64,000 nt of DNA from an uncultured Roseburia sp. (GCA_900539115.1 UQAQ01000009.1:1-64000); one strand, 5' to 3'; positions 1 through 9,319 are shown, counted from the stretch's first letter. Notes: generated by a model from the sequence alone, not told the origin. Made by a program: numbers and translations.

Positions 1-594
1 CAAGCCCGATTTGTGGAGCTCTTTGGTGATCCGACAATAAATACTAAAAAGTATCCACTTAAGCTACTTCCTGAGATTGCGGAATATTGGAATGGATTGA
101 CATATAAACCAGATGATGTAGCGGATAAAGGCACTATAGTATTACGTTCAAGTAATATTCAAAATATGACACTTGATTTTGAGGACATAGTAAGAGTTAA
201 TTGCAAAATAGGAGAGAAAAAGTATGTTCATGAAAATGATATACTCATGTGTTCGAGAAATGGGAGTGCAAGACTTGTAGGAAAAGTTGCACTTATTAAA
301 AATATAGAAGAGCCAATGAGTTTTGGGGCGTTTATGTTGATTATTAGAAGTGCCTACTATCCATATTTAATGACATATTTTCAAATGCCTGCATTTAGGG
401 CACAGATAGTAACAGGTGCAACGACAACTATTAATCAGATTACTGGAAGGATGCTTGACAATGTGAAGCTTCCTGTACCGGATATGTATGTAGTAAACCA
501 ATTTGCTGACTTTGTCAACCAAGTCCACAAATCAAAACTTGTAATAAAAAACTTGCTGCAAATATATAAGTATCAAATACAGATGCGAAAATAA
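1..594 (+). CDS. hsdS: Type I restriction-modification specificity subunit HsdS, 3' part (5' end outside window)
   Basis: The reading frame is open from base 1 and begins with the QARFVELFGDP segment, the central conserved spacer found between the two target-recognition domains of HsdS proteins. What remains is therefore the second recognition domain (about 150 residues) and the start of the distal conserved helix (FADFVNQVHKSKL). HsdS gives sequence specificity to the HsdM2S methylase and the HsdR2M2S nuclease. The C-terminus departs from the usual ending (typically a helix closing with LMQxYFG): here it ends in basic residues and stops early, so the tail may be frameshifted or eroded. hsdR follows 76 bp downstream. 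The family call is firm; activity is uncertain. Confidence 0.9.
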   Translation, partial: QARFVELFGDPTINTKKYPLKLLPEIAEYWNGLTYKPDDVADKGTIVLRSSNIQNMTLDFEDIVRVNCKIGEKKYVHENDILMCSRNGSARLVGKVALIKNIEEPMSFGAFMLIIRSAYYPYLMTYFQMPAFRAQIVTGATTTINQITGRMLDNVKLPVPDMYVVNQFADFVNQVHKSKLVIKNLLQIYKYQIQMRK

Positions 595-670
595 AAAACT
601 AGAAACAGTCTCAAACAGATCTTGTACTTGCATGGTTGTGGTGGGGCTGGGAAAATAAGGGAGGAAGCAT

Positions 671-3600
671 ATGAGTTCTAATTTTGAGTTTTTAACGGGA
701 ATTTATGATGAATTTGCAAAGGAGGCCAAAGAAGCGGAACAGAGTTTGGTTGTTTCGCCTTCTACGTGTGCTATTTTGTCACGAAGAGCATTGGAATTAG
801 CGGTTCGTTTTGTGTTCACTTTTGACAACGAATTGAAACTGCCGTATCAGGATAATATCTCTTCGCTGATACATGAAAGGACATTTCGGAGTATTATAGA
901 GCCGCGTTTATTTCCGATGCTCAAATATGTTATTTGGCTGGGAAATAAGGCGGTACATACCAATAAAAAGATAACACGAGATGATGCCATTGTATCACTT
1001 CGAGATTTGTTTGAGTTTTGTGACTGGATTGATTACAGCTATTCACGTGTGTACAAGGACAAGCAGTTTGATGAGTCGATTTTGCCGAGTGGTGAAGACA
1101 AGCGGATGAGCTCGGAAGAACTGCAGAAAATGTATGATAAAATGAGTAGTAAAGACCGAAAACTCGAAGATATGATTAAAGAAAATGAAGAACTTCGAGA
1201 GCAAATGGCAAAGATTAAACAGCAAAATATTCAGAGTCGTAATTTTACCATCAATGAAATGAGTGAGGAATTAACACGGAAAAAATATATTGATGTGGAA
1301 TTAGAAGATGCTGGCTGGGCGATTGGAAAAAATTGTATGGAAGAAGTAGAAGTGCAAGGTATGCCAAATGCAACAGGAAAAGGGTATGTTGATTATGTCT
1401 TGTATGGGAAAGACCGTATTCCGTTGGCCGTTGTAGAAGCGAAAAGAGCCTCTGTGGATCCGATTGTGGGAAGTCAGCAGGCAAAGTTGTATGCGGATTG
1501 TTTGCAAAATCAGTATGGGGTACGGCCGTTGATTTTTACAACAAATGGGTTTGAGACGTATTATACAAATGATTATGCTGGTTTTGCCAAGCGCCGGGTG
1601 GCAGGATTTTTTACACAGGAAGAATTACAACTTGAAATAGATCGTCGAAAAACCAGGAAACTACTTGAAAATCTGGAGATTAGCGATGAAATTACGAACC
1701 GGCCGTATCAAAAGGAAGCGGTGACGGCAGTGTGTGACGCCATTGCAAAAAAACATAGAAAAATGCTTATTGTACAGGCGACGGGATCGGGGAAAACCCG
1801 CGTCAGTATAAGTATTGTAGATGTCCTTCGCAGACACAATTATGTGAAAAATATATTGTTTTTAGCAGATCGAAAAGCATTGGTTAAACAGGCGAAAAAT
1901 AATTACAGTAACCTGCTTCCGGGGCTTTCTTGTTGTAATTTGTTAGACAATAAGGAAGATCCGGAAGCTTCGCGCATGATATTCAGTACCTATCCTACGA
2001 TGATGAATGCGATTGATGAGAAAAAGCGGAAAGATGGAAGCCGGATGTTTTCTCCGGCACATTTTGATCTCATTATCATTGATGAAGCACATCGGTCTAT
2101 TTATAAAAAATATCAAGAGATATTTGACTATTTTGATGCCTATATCCTCGGGATGACGGCGACGCCAAAAGATGATGTTGGAAAAAATACATATCGTGTG
2201 TTTGATTTGGAAAATGGAAATCCAACGTATGATTATGAATTGGAGCAGGCGGTAAAAGAAAAATATTTGGTTTCCTATTCAACATTGGAGTATAAGACGA
2301 AAATAATGGAGGATGGAATTCGATATAATGAACTTTCAGAAGAAGAGAAAGAATCCTTTGAAGAAAGTTTTGGAATAGAAGAAGGAGATACTCCGCTTGA
2401 TATTGAGGCATCCGCAATCAATAACTGGCTCTTCAATCTGGATACGATTGATAAGGTACTTATTGAACTGATGAAAAATGGCTTAAAAGTAGAGGGCGGT
2501 GATAAGCTGGGAAAAACGATTATTTTTGCTAAAAATAGTGAACATGCCAAAATAATTGTGGAGCGATTTCATGTGATGTTTCCGGAATTTGGTGGTGATT
2601 TTATCAAGCAAATTGACTACAGCATTAAATATGTAGATACGTTGATTGATGATTTCAGCTCAAAAGAAAAATATCCGCAGATTGCTGTTTCTGTTGACAT
2701 GCTGGATACCGGAATTGACATCCCTGAGATTTTAAATTTAGTTTTCTTTAAAAAGATCCGAAGTTATAGCAAGTTTTGGCAGATGATTGGACGAGGTACG
2801 AGGTTATGCCCGAATCTGTTTGGCGAAGGACAGGATAAAGAGAGCTTTTTAATCTTTGATTTTTGTAATAATTTCGAATTTTTCAGTGTCAAAACGAATG
2901 GAAAAGAAACGGGAGTGCCGGCAGCATTAAGTGAGAAAATATTTAATGTAAAAACGGGCATTGCGCGGGAATTACAGGCACCGGTTTTTATTGAGCAGGA
3001 AGAATATGTAAATTATAGAAGAGATCTTGTGGATGAATTACATCACACAGTAATTGAATTGGATACGACTAGTTTCCGAGTGAAAAATCATCTGCGTTTC
3101 GTTGAGATGTTTCGACAGAAAAAAGTCTGGGATTCGATCGAGTCAGAACAGATGAGGATGGTAAAAGAGCACATTGCGCCTCTTGTCATGCCTGAAAAAG
3201 AGGATGAACTTGCACGACGATTTGACTATTTGTTGTATAGCATTGAACTTGGCGTGTTACAAAGTAAAAATGTACAGTCTCAGGTAAATACGGTGGTAAC
3301 TACAGCGGCAGCATTAGAGAAAAAAACAGGGATACCGCAGGTGAAGGCACAGTTGCCATTGCTTTCCAGAGTGCAGACCGTAGAGTTTTGGCAGCAGGCA
3401 GATGTTATGCAGCTTGATCGGGTAAGAGAGGTGTTGCGTGAACTTATCCGTTTTTTGGATAAGATAAATACAAAGTCTTTTTATGTTGATGTAGAGGACA
3501 AGATTATTGAAGAGAAAAAGGGTGACCCCATCTATGCGGTAAATAATTTGGAAAACTATCGTAAAAACGTAGAATATTACCTGAAAGAACATAAAACTAA

Positions 3601-4018
3601 TATTGCAGTGTACAAACTTCGGAGTAATAAGAAACTGACAAAAGAAGATCTGCATTCGCTGGAAGAGATTCTCTGGCACGAGTTGGGAAGCCGGGAAGAC
3701 TATCAAAAAGAATACGGAGATACTCCGATTGGAATGTTGGTTAGAAAAATTGTAGGCGTTGACACCGAAGCGGTAAATGAGGCATTTAGCGAGTTCTTGA
3801 CGGAAGAACGTTTGAATATTAATCAAATTCGGTTTGTTCGGTTGTTGGTAGATTATATTTCTAGAAATGGAAATATAGAAGACCGCAAAGTGCTTCAGGA
3901 TGAGCCATTTCGAAGTGTGGGAAGTATCGTGACGTTGTTTAAAGATGATATGGAAACAGCGAAAAAGATCATGGATGTTGTGGAAGAAATAAAAAACAAT
4001 TCTGTGGTTACTGCTTAG
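671..4018 (+). CDS. hsdR: Type I restriction endonuclease subunit R (EcoEI-like, DUF4145 N-terminus)
   Basis: This 1115-residue motor/nuclease subunit of a type I system translocates and cleaves unmethylated DNA together with HsdM and HsdS. In order it has an N-terminal DUF4145-like helical domain (about 1-130), a coiled coil (about 155-190), a PD-(D/E)xK nuclease region with VEAK near residue 255, and a superfamily 2 helicase core. The core shows ATGSGKT near 369, DEAH near 470, the GMTATP motif, and QMIGRGTR near 705. An EcoEI-type C-terminal helical domain follows. ATG is preceded by a GGGAGG site. It lies just downstream of hsdS, so M-S-R order is likely, with hsdM outside the window. All visible catalytic motifs are intact. 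Confidence 0.95.
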   Translation: MSSNFEFLTGIYDEFAKEAKEAEQSLVVSPSTCAILSRRALELAVRFVFTFDNELKLPYQDNISSLIHERTFRSIIEPRLFPMLKYVIWLGNKAVHTNKKITRDDAIVSLRDLFEFCDWIDYSYSRVYKDKQFDESILPSGEDKRMSSEELQKMYDKMSSKDRKLEDMIKENEELREQMAKIKQQNIQSRNFTINEMSEELTRKKYIDVELEDAGWAIGKNCMEEVEVQGMPNATGKGYVDYVLYGKDRIPLAVVEAKRASVDPIVGSQQAKLYADCLQNQYGVRPLIFTTNGFETYYTNDYAGFAKRRVAGFFTQEELQLEIDRRKTRKLLENLEISDEITNRPYQKEAVTAVCDAIAKKHRKMLIVQATGSGKTRVSISIVDVLRRHNYVKNILFLADRKALVKQAKNNYSNLLPGLSCCNLLDNKEDPEASRMIFSTYPTMMNAIDEKKRKDGSRMFSPAHFDLIIIDEAHRSIYKKYQEIFDYFDAYILGMTATPKDDVGKNTYRVFDLENGNPTYDYELEQAVKEKYLVSYSTLEYKTKIMEDGIRYNELSEEEKESFEESFGIEEGDTPLDIEASAINNWLFNLDTIDKVLIELMKNGLKVEGGDKLGKTIIFAKNSEHAKIIVERFHVMFPEFGGDFIKQIDYSIKYVDTLIDDFSSKEKYPQIAVSVDMLDTGIDIPEILNLVFFKKIRSYSKFWQMIGRGTRLCPNLFGEGQDKESFLIFDFCNNFEFFSVKTNGKETGVPAALSEKIFNVKTGIARELQAPVFIEQEEYVNYRRDLVDELHHTVIELDTTSFRVKNHLRFVEMFRQKKVWDSIESEQMRMVKEHIAPLVMPEKEDELARRFDYLLYSIELGVLQSKNVQSQVNTVVTTAAALEKKTGIPQVKAQLPLLSRVQTVEFWQQADVMQLDRVREVLRELIRFLDKINTKSFYVDVEDKIIEEKKGDPIYAVNNLENYRKNVEYYLKEHKTNIAVYKLRSNKKLTKEDLHSLEEILWHELGSREDYQKEYGDTPIGMLVRKIVGVDTEAVNEAFSEFLTEERLNINQIRFVRLLVDYISRNGNIEDRKVLQDEPFRSVGSIVTLFKDDMETAKKIMDVVEEIKNNSVVTA

Positions 4019-4060
4019 AAAGACGTAATCTTGTTGTTGGAGATTGGTAAATTTCTGCTT

Positions 4061-4094
4061 GCATTATTAAGGTATCATGATACATTAATAATGC
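4061..4094. repeat. 34-bp near-perfect palindrome
   Basis: Arms GCATTATTAA (4061-4070) and TTAATAATGC (4085-4094) flank a central GTATCATGATAC that is itself palindromic. Only one opposed pair is mismatched. It sits between the hsdR stop and the small secreted protein gene at 4132. There is no T-run directly after it, so it could be an operator or a transcript-end hairpin. Confidence 0.6.
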
Positions 4095-4131
4095 GAGTAA
4101 AATTAAGGCAACTAAAAGGAGGAAAAAGAGT

Positions 4132-4497
4132 ATGAAACGTGTTTTGATTGCTATGTTACTGGTGCTAGCTCTTTTGAGTACGGGAATCGCGAGTGGCAGT
4201 TATGTGCAGGCAAAGACTCAAAAGTATTGGGTGTACGATTCTGCGCAGGCAAAGGTCAAAGGTAATAAACTTGTTGTAAAAGCACCACTATATGTGGGAG
4301 AAAAAAAGATAAAAAAGAAGAAGGTATTTATTCTTACGAATAAGACTAAATATTGGGATCCAAATTATGGCGGTTCCGATCCGATGATCGGAAAATGGCT
4401 TTCAAAAGCGGAATTCAAGGATTTGTTGAAAGTTCATCTTGGATTGGAAATTAGAGTGAAAAAAGGAAAAGTTACACGCTGCGAGATTTCTTCGTAA
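4132..4497 (+). CDS. Small secreted protein of unknown function
   Basis: This 121-residue protein has a clear signal peptide: a basic start, then a hydrophobic stretch to about residue 20 with probable cleavage after VQA near residue 27. The mature part of about 93 residues is lysine-rich and predicted to be extracellular. It contains a KIKKKKVF stretch and a YWDPNYGG motif but matches no family I recognise. ATG is preceded by AGGAGG. It follows the 34-bp palindrome and is closed by a hairpin terminator, so it appears to be a monocistronic unit. Function is unassigned. Confidence 0.75.
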   Translation: MKRVLIAMLLVLALLSTGIASGSYVQAKTQKYWVYDSAQAKVKGNKLVVKAPLYVGEKKIKKKKVFILTNKTKYWDPNYGGSDPMIGKWLSKAEFKDLLKVHLGLEIRVKKGKVTRCEISS

Positions 4498-4529
4498 TGG
4501 TTATTGAGGGATCAATAGTGTGCAGGTAA

Positions 4530-4600
4530 AAAAATGACCGTTCAGTTTTTCGGACTGTGAGGTGACCCCTCAAAGTTAGACTGATCGGTCATTTTTGTAT
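4530..4600. terminator. Bidirectional intrinsic terminator between convergent genes
   Basis: AAATGACCG with TTCAG (from 4532) pairs with CTGATCGGTCATTTTT (4581-4596), leaving a long loop. A-rich and T-rich flanks make it usable from both sides. It separates the secreted-protein gene (plus) from trpS (minus). Confidence 0.75.
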
Positions 4601-4612
4601 TATTTTTTTTAA

Positions 4613-5659
4613 CTATTCAAAATAATCAATCTTCATCGCATGTTTTACTTCTGAAAGTGTCTGCGCAGCGACCTCACGTGCTTTTACACTGCCCTCGCGG
4701 AGAATTTCCATGACAGCCGGAATGTCTTTTTCCAATTCATGGCGGCGTGTCTGGATTGGCTCGAGTTCTTCCATCAAAACGGCATAGAGGAACTTCTTCA
4801 CTTTGACATCGCCGAGCCCACCTTTGGTATAGTGATCTTTCAGTTCCTGAAGGTTGGCATATTCCGGAAGATGGTGTTCGAAGTGAGCGTCGTTACAAAA
4901 GGCATCCAGATAAGTAAATACCGTGTTCCCTTCGAGTTTTCCGGGATCTTCGATGCGGATGTGATCCGGATCGGTGTACATACTCATGACCTTTTTGCGG
5001 ATATCGTCCGGGTTGTCCGAGAGATAGATGCAGTTGCCAAGAGATTTACTCATTTTTGCTTTTCCATCGGTTCCCGGAAGGCGCATACAAGCCTGATTAT
5101 TTGGGAGAAATGCTTTTGGCATAACGAGAACTTCTTCTCCGTAAATACTGTTAAAACTATGCACGATTTCGCGAGCCTGTTCCAGCATTGGGAGCTGGTC
5201 CTCGCCTACAGGCACGACATTTGCTTTAAAAGCGGTGATATCAGCTGCTTGACTGATTGGATATGTGAAAAATCCGACAGGGATACTGGAATTAAATCCG
5301 CGGAGCTGAATTTCACTTTTTACGGTAGGATTTCGTTTTAAACGCGAAACCGTTACAAGATTGGCATAATAAAAAGTCAATTCTGTCAATTCAGAGATAT
5401 AGGATTGAACAAATAACGTAGATTTTGCCGGATCCAATCCGCAGGACATGTAGTCCAGGGCAACCTCAGAGATGTTGCTGCGTACTTTGTCCGGATTGTC
5501 AAAGTTATCTGTTAAAGCCTGCGCATCTGCGATCATAATATATACTGAATCATATTCGCCCGAGTTTTGAAGCTCGACGCGGCGTTTTAAGGAGCCGACA
5601 TAATGTCCGACATGAAGTCTGCCGGTAGGACGGTCTCCGGTTAGAATTATTTTACTCAT
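4613..5659 (-). CDS. trpS: Tryptophan--tRNA ligase
   Basis: This class I aminoacyl-tRNA synthetase charges tRNA-Trp. The product is 348 residues from the chosen ATG, the usual length for bacterial TrpRS. The HIGH-type motif is HVGH at residues 16-19 of TGDRPTGRLHVGHYVGS, and the KMSKS loop is present near residue 205. The start at 5659 is chosen because GGAAAGGA lies just upstream; an upstream in-frame ATG at 5692 would add 11 residues with a poor site. A consensus sigma-A promoter lies upstream. No T-box-like leader fits in the 178-bp gap to the divergent xylanase gene. Confidence 0.97.
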   Translation of the reverse strand: MSKIILTGDRPTGRLHVGHYVGSLKRRVELQNSGEYDSVYIMIADAQALTDNFDNPDKVRSNISEVALDYMSCGLDPAKSTLFVQSYISELTELTFYYANLVTVSRLKRNPTVKSEIQLRGFNSSIPVGFFTYPISQAADITAFKANVVPVGEDQLPMLEQAREIVHSFNSIYGEEVLVMPKAFLPNNQACMRLPGTDGKAKMSKSLGNCIYLSDNPDDIRKKVMSMYTDPDHIRIEDPGKLEGNTVFTYLDAFCNDAHFEHHLPEYANLQELKDHYTKGGLGDVKVKKFLYAVLMEELEPIQTRRHELEKDIPAVMEILREGSVKAREVAAQTLSEVKHAMKIDYFE

Positions 5660-5705
5660 ACTAATATCCTTTCCTGCATTTCTGCATTGCACTGTACCTC
5701 AAAAC

Positions 5706-5734
5706 ATTATATCAATAAACACAGAAATATGCAA
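5706..5734 (-). promoter_or_regulatory. Sigma-A promoter for trpS
   Basis: On the minus strand TTGCAT and TATAAT are separated by exactly 17 bp, about 45 bp upstream of the trpS start. Confidence 0.75.
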
Positions 5735-5740
5735 GAACGA

Positions 5741-5769
5741 TTGAAAAAAAAGGAAAAGTATGGTATACT
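5741..5769 (+). promoter_or_regulatory. Sigma-A promoter for the xylanase gene
   Basis: TTGAAA (5741-5746), a 17-bp spacer and TATACT (5764-5769) lie about 70 bp upstream of the xylanase start. It is back to back with the trpS promoter. Confidence 0.8.
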
Positions 5770-5837
5770 ATAGAGGTTATTTTACATAAAAACTATATAA
5801 TATTTTCGTTAATGAGACACAAAAACAGGAGGTAGTT

Positions 5838-7025
5838 ATGAGACTTAGAAAATGGAGTATTGGTGTATGCGCAGCATTGGGGATGGCATTGTGCCTGACC
5901 GGATGTGGACAGAGTGAGCAGAAAGAGACGAAAAATCAGCCGACGACAGCAGCAGTGACAGCATCGGTAGTTACGGATTCGAAAAGCGATGCGAAAACGT
6001 TGAAAGAAGCCTTTGACGGCGATTTTAAAGTGGGTGTGGCGACGACATCCGGGTATCTGAGTGAAGAAGACCGAGTTGCCCAAATAAAGGAAAATTTTAA
6101 CAGTATTACGATGGAAAATGAAATGAAACCGGAAAGTCTTTTGGACTGGGAAGGGTCCGAGAAGAGCAAAGACGGAATGCCGGCGATCAAAGAAGAAACG
6201 TTGGAAAAGGCGCTGAAGGCAGCCCAGGAAGCTGGAATTCCGCTTCGTGGACATACTTTGGTGTGGTATAGCCAGACACCGGAGTGGTTCTTTTCCAAGA
6301 AATATGATCCGTCAAAGGGTTATGTGGATAAGGCAACGATGAAGAAGCGCATGGAAAGTTATATTAAGCAAGTTCTTACCTATTGCAAAGAAAATTACCC
6401 GGGTGTGGTATATGCCTGGGATGTCGTCAATGAGGCAGTCGGCGACGACGGAAATTACCGCACGGAAAGCATGTGGTATGAGACCTATGGCGATTTTTCA
6501 TATATTAAGGATGCGTTTACATTTGCAAGAAAATATGCCGAGGAGGGAACCAAACTTTTCCTCAACGATTATAACGAGTATATAGCACAGAAACGAGATC
6601 TTTTGTACGCGAAAGTAGTAGAACTTCACGATGCCGGCATACTTGATGGTGTGGGCATGCAAAGCCATTGGGATATGGATTTTCCATCCGTTGATCTGTT
6701 TGAGACGGCACTCGAAAAATATGCCTCAATCGATGGCATCGAGATTCAATTGACAGAAATTGACATGCACAATACCGATGATTCCGAAGAGGGATTGAAA
6801 AAGCAGGCAGAGCGTTACAAAGAATTTTTCGATGTGATTACCAAAATGAAAAGGGAAGGAAAGGCGAATATTACTTCTGTGACATTTTGGGGATTGAAAG
6901 ATGGCGAGTCCTGGCTTAGTGGTTTCAAAGGGGAAACCAGCTATCCGCTTTTGTTTACCGATGATATGGAAAAGAAGCCGTGCTATGAAAGCATTTTGGA
7001 AGCAGGAAAGACCGCACAGAAATAA
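5838..7025 (+). CDS. Endo-1,4-beta-xylanase, GH10 lipoprotein
   Basis: This 395-residue protein has a lipoprotein signal ending in LTGC (Cys about 23), so it should be anchored on the outer face of the membrane. A short Thr/Ala/Lys linker leads into a single GH10 catalytic barrel. The acid/base Glu lies in WDVVNEAV (about residue 199) and the nucleophile Glu in QLTEIDMH (about 307). The NEMKPE segment and the late TFWGLKDGESWL segment are also typical of GH10. The enzyme cleaves internal beta-1,4-xylose links of xylan. No carbohydrate-binding module is visible. It has its own promoter and an AGGAGG site, and no xylose-use genes adjoin it here. Confidence 0.95.
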   Translation: MRLRKWSIGVCAALGMALCLTGCGQSEQKETKNQPTTAAVTASVVTDSKSDAKTLKEAFDGDFKVGVATTSGYLSEEDRVAQIKENFNSITMENEMKPESLLDWEGSEKSKDGMPAIKEETLEKALKAAQEAGIPLRGHTLVWYSQTPEWFFSKKYDPSKGYVDKATMKKRMESYIKQVLTYCKENYPGVVYAWDVVNEAVGDDGNYRTESMWYETYGDFSYIKDAFTFARKYAEEGTKLFLNDYNEYIAQKRDLLYAKVVELHDAGILDGVGMQSHWDMDFPSVDLFETALEKYASIDGIEIQLTEIDMHNTDDSEEGLKKQAERYKEFFDVITKMKREGKANITSVTFWGLKDGESWLSGFKGETSYPLLFTDDMEKKPCYESILEAGKTAQK

Positions 7026-7033
7026 TTTTCGGC

Positions 7034-7062
7034 TTGTCATATGCCATGATTTGTGATAATAT
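7034..7062 (+). promoter_or_regulatory. Probable promoter for nadBC
   Basis: TTGTCA (7034-7039), 17 bp, TAATAT (7057-7062). The dyad at 7072-7106 begins about where transcription would start. Confidence 0.6.
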
Positions 7063-7071
7063 TAGAAAATG

Positions 7072-7106
7072 ATAGCGTCATTTGATCCTATTTCATCTGA
7101 CGCTAT
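7072..7106 (+). promoter_or_regulatory. Dyad in the nadBC leader (operator or hairpin)
   Basis: ATAGCGTCA (7072-7080) and TGACGCTAT (7098-7106) are perfect 9-bp inverted arms with 17 bp between them. Position just downstream of the candidate -10 box suits a repressor operator. A TTTATTA flank would also allow weak termination of the xylanase transcript. Confidence 0.5.
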
Positions 7107-7142
7107 TTATTACTATATAGGTATCAGAAATGAGGTTTTTAG

Positions 7143-8468
7143 ATGACTGAACTCAATAATGTAAAGAAAATAAAAACAGATATTTTGATCGTGGGAAGCG
7201 GGGCAGCAGGATTATATTGTGCTCTGAAACTTCCGAAAGAAAAACAGATTGTCATCATTACGAAAGAAGATGCCGAAAGCAGCGATTCTTTTTTGGCGCA
7301 AGGCGGGATGTGCGTGTTGAAATCCGAGGATGACTATGACAGTTATTTTGAGGATACGATGCGGGTCGGCCATTATAAAAACCGCAAAGAATCGGTGGAT
7401 ATTATGATCCGGTCTTCGCAGAATATTGTGAAAGAACTGATTGGATATGGGGTGGAATTTGAGCAGGAGAATGGAAAACTTCTATATACAAGAGAGGGGG
7501 GACATTCGACGCACCGCATTGTCTTTCATGAAGACATCACAGGAAAAGAAATCACAAGTAAATTGCTGGCGGCGGTGAAAAAGTGCGAAAATGTGAAGCT
7601 GCTGGAGTATACGACGATGATCGATCTGCTCACGGATGGAAGGACTTGTGCGGGGGCAGTTACCGTCGATAAAGCGGGCACAAAGCAGGTGATCGAGGCG
7701 GAAGATACGGTGCTTGCCTGTGGTGGTTTGGGCGGTCTTTATGAACATTCGACCAATTTCCGCCATTTGACGGGTGATGCCCTGGCAATTGCTCTGTCAC
7801 ATGGTATTCAATTGGAAAATATTGACTACATACAGATCCATCCGACGACATTGTATTCGAAAAAGCCGGGACGACGGTTTTTGATTTCAGAATCAGTCCG
7901 CGGAGAGGGAGCAATCCTTCTGGATAAAAATGGAAATCGCTTTGTCAATGAACTTCTGCCGAGAGATCTTTTGACGCAGAAAGAATATGAGCAGATGAAG
8001 AAAGATGATATGCCGTATGTTCGTCTGAGTCTGGCACCGATCAAGGAAGAGGAGATCAAGGGACATTTTCCGAATATATACCGGAGATGTCTGGAGGAAG
8101 GTTACGATGTGACCAAGGATCCGATTCCGGTTGTACCGGCACAGCATTATTTTATGGGCGGCATCTGGGTTGATTCGAAAAAAAGCAGGACATCGGCAGA
8201 ACATTTATATGCGATTGGTGAGACAAGCTGCAATGGTGTTCATGGCGCCAATCGTCTTGCAAGCAATTCTCTCCTGGAAAGTCTTGTGTTCGCAGGACGT
8301 GCGGCAAAGAGCATTACGGAAAATCCGGGCAAAGTCGATGAAACGATGGTAGAGAAGTTAGATTTTAATAAATATGAAGATCTTGATAAACTTCGTGAAG
8401 AATATAAAAAACTCGTGTTGGATGAGATTGAACGAGTAAAAGAAGCGAGAAAAGGAGAAGAACAATGA
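7143..8468 (+). CDS. nadB: L-aspartate oxidase
   Basis: This 441-residue FAD enzyme oxidises L-aspartate to iminoaspartate in de novo NAD synthesis. The N-terminal dinucleotide motif is VGSGAAGLYC (about 17-26). SFLAQGGM, HEDITGKE and the FAD-contacting NRLASNSLLESLVFAGRAA segment near residue 375 are typical of NadB. The protein is about 100 residues shorter than the E. coli enzyme, lacking most of the C-terminal helical domain, as in many Clostridia. Its stop overlaps the nadC start (ATGA), so the two are translationally coupled. No nadA (quinolinate synthase) is present in the window. Confidence 0.93.
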   Translation: MTELNNVKKIKTDILIVGSGAAGLYCALKLPKEKQIVIITKEDAESSDSFLAQGGMCVLKSEDDYDSYFEDTMRVGHYKNRKESVDIMIRSSQNIVKELIGYGVEFEQENGKLLYTREGGHSTHRIVFHEDITGKEITSKLLAAVKKCENVKLLEYTTMIDLLTDGRTCAGAVTVDKAGTKQVIEAEDTVLACGGLGGLYEHSTNFRHLTGDALAIALSHGIQLENIDYIQIHPTTLYSKKPGRRFLISESVRGEGAILLDKNGNRFVNELLPRDLLTQKEYEQMKKDDMPYVRLSLAPIKEEEIKGHFPNIYRRCLEEGYDVTKDPIPVVPAQHYFMGGIWVDSKKSRTSAEHLYAIGETSCNGVHGANRLASNSLLESLVFAGRAAKSITENPGKVDETMVEKLDFNKYEDLDKLREEYKKLVLDEIERVKEARKGEEQ

Positions 8469-9319
8469 ATACAATAACGATGCAGTTAAACGCAGATGAA
8501 CTGATCTTACAGGCGCTGCGCGAAGATATTACGAGTGAGGATATTACGACCAATGCCGTAATGCCGGAGAAAAAGCTGGGAAGGGTAGAACTGATCTGTA
8601 AGCAGGATGGCGTGATCGCCGGACTGGATGTATTTGCCCGCGTATTTTCCCTGCTGGATCCGGCGACAGAAATTACCTTTTTCTGTAAAGACGGCGATGA
8701 AGTGAAAAATGGTCAGAAGATGGCTGTGCTGACAGGCGATATTCGTATTTTGCTTTCCGGAGAGCGTGTAGCGCTGAATTATCTGCAACGCATGAGCGGA
8801 ATCGCGACTTACACCAAATCAATCGCAAAACTGCTGGAAGGTACCAAGACAAAGCTTCTGGATACGAGAAAGACGACACCGAATATGCGAGTATTTGAAA
8901 AATATGCCGTAAAGGTCGGAGGTGGATACAATCACCGTTATAACCTTTCCGATGGTGTGCTTTTGAAAGACAATCACATCGGAGCTGCCGGAAGTGTGAC
9001 GAAAGCGGTTCAGATGGCGAAGGAGTACGCGCCATTTGTAAGAAAGATTGAGATCGAAGTTGAGAATCTTGATATGGTAAAAGAGGCTGTAGAGGCCGGT
9101 GCCGATATCATTATGCTCGACAATATGACGCCGGAAGATATGACAAAAGCCATCGAGATCATTGATGGACGTGCAGAGACCGAGTGTTCGGGAAATGTTA
9201 CGCGAGAAAATGTTGACCGTCTTACGAAGATTGGTGTCGATTATATCTCCAGCGGAGCATTGACACATTCTGCGCCGATTTTGGATATTTCATTGAAAAA
9301 TCTGCATCCGGTAGAATAA
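8465..9319 (+). CDS. nadC: Nicotinate-nucleotide pyrophosphorylase (quinolinate phosphoribosyltransferase)
   Basis: This 284-residue enzyme converts quinolinate and PRPP to nicotinate mononucleotide with loss of CO2. Family marks include LREDITSEDITT near the start, LNYLQRMSGIAT, the DTRKTTPNMRVFEKYAVKVGGGYNHR region split across about residues 137-159, LLKDNHI, and the barrel motif EVEN followed by IMLDNM. The length is normal. It overlaps nadB by 4 bp with GGAGAAG upstream, giving a nadB-nadC operon. It is followed by two strong hairpins. Confidence 0.97.
   Translation: MNTITMQLNADELILQALREDITSEDITTNAVMPEKKLGRVELICKQDGVIAGLDVFARVFSLLDPATEITFFCKDGDEVKNGQKMAVLTGDIRILLSGERVALNYLQRMSGIATYTKSIAKLLEGTKTKLLDTRKTTPNMRVFEKYAVKVGGGYNHRYNLSDGVLLKDNHIGAAGSVTKAVQMAKEYAPFVRKIEIEVENLDMVKEAVEAGADIIMLDNMTPEDMTKAIEIIDGRAETECSGNVTRENVDRLTKIGVDYISSGALTHSAPILDISLKNLHPVE

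Noticed and set aside
5660..5837. T-box leader before trpS
   Set aside because: The promoter lies only about 45 bp before the start, leaving no room for a T-box.
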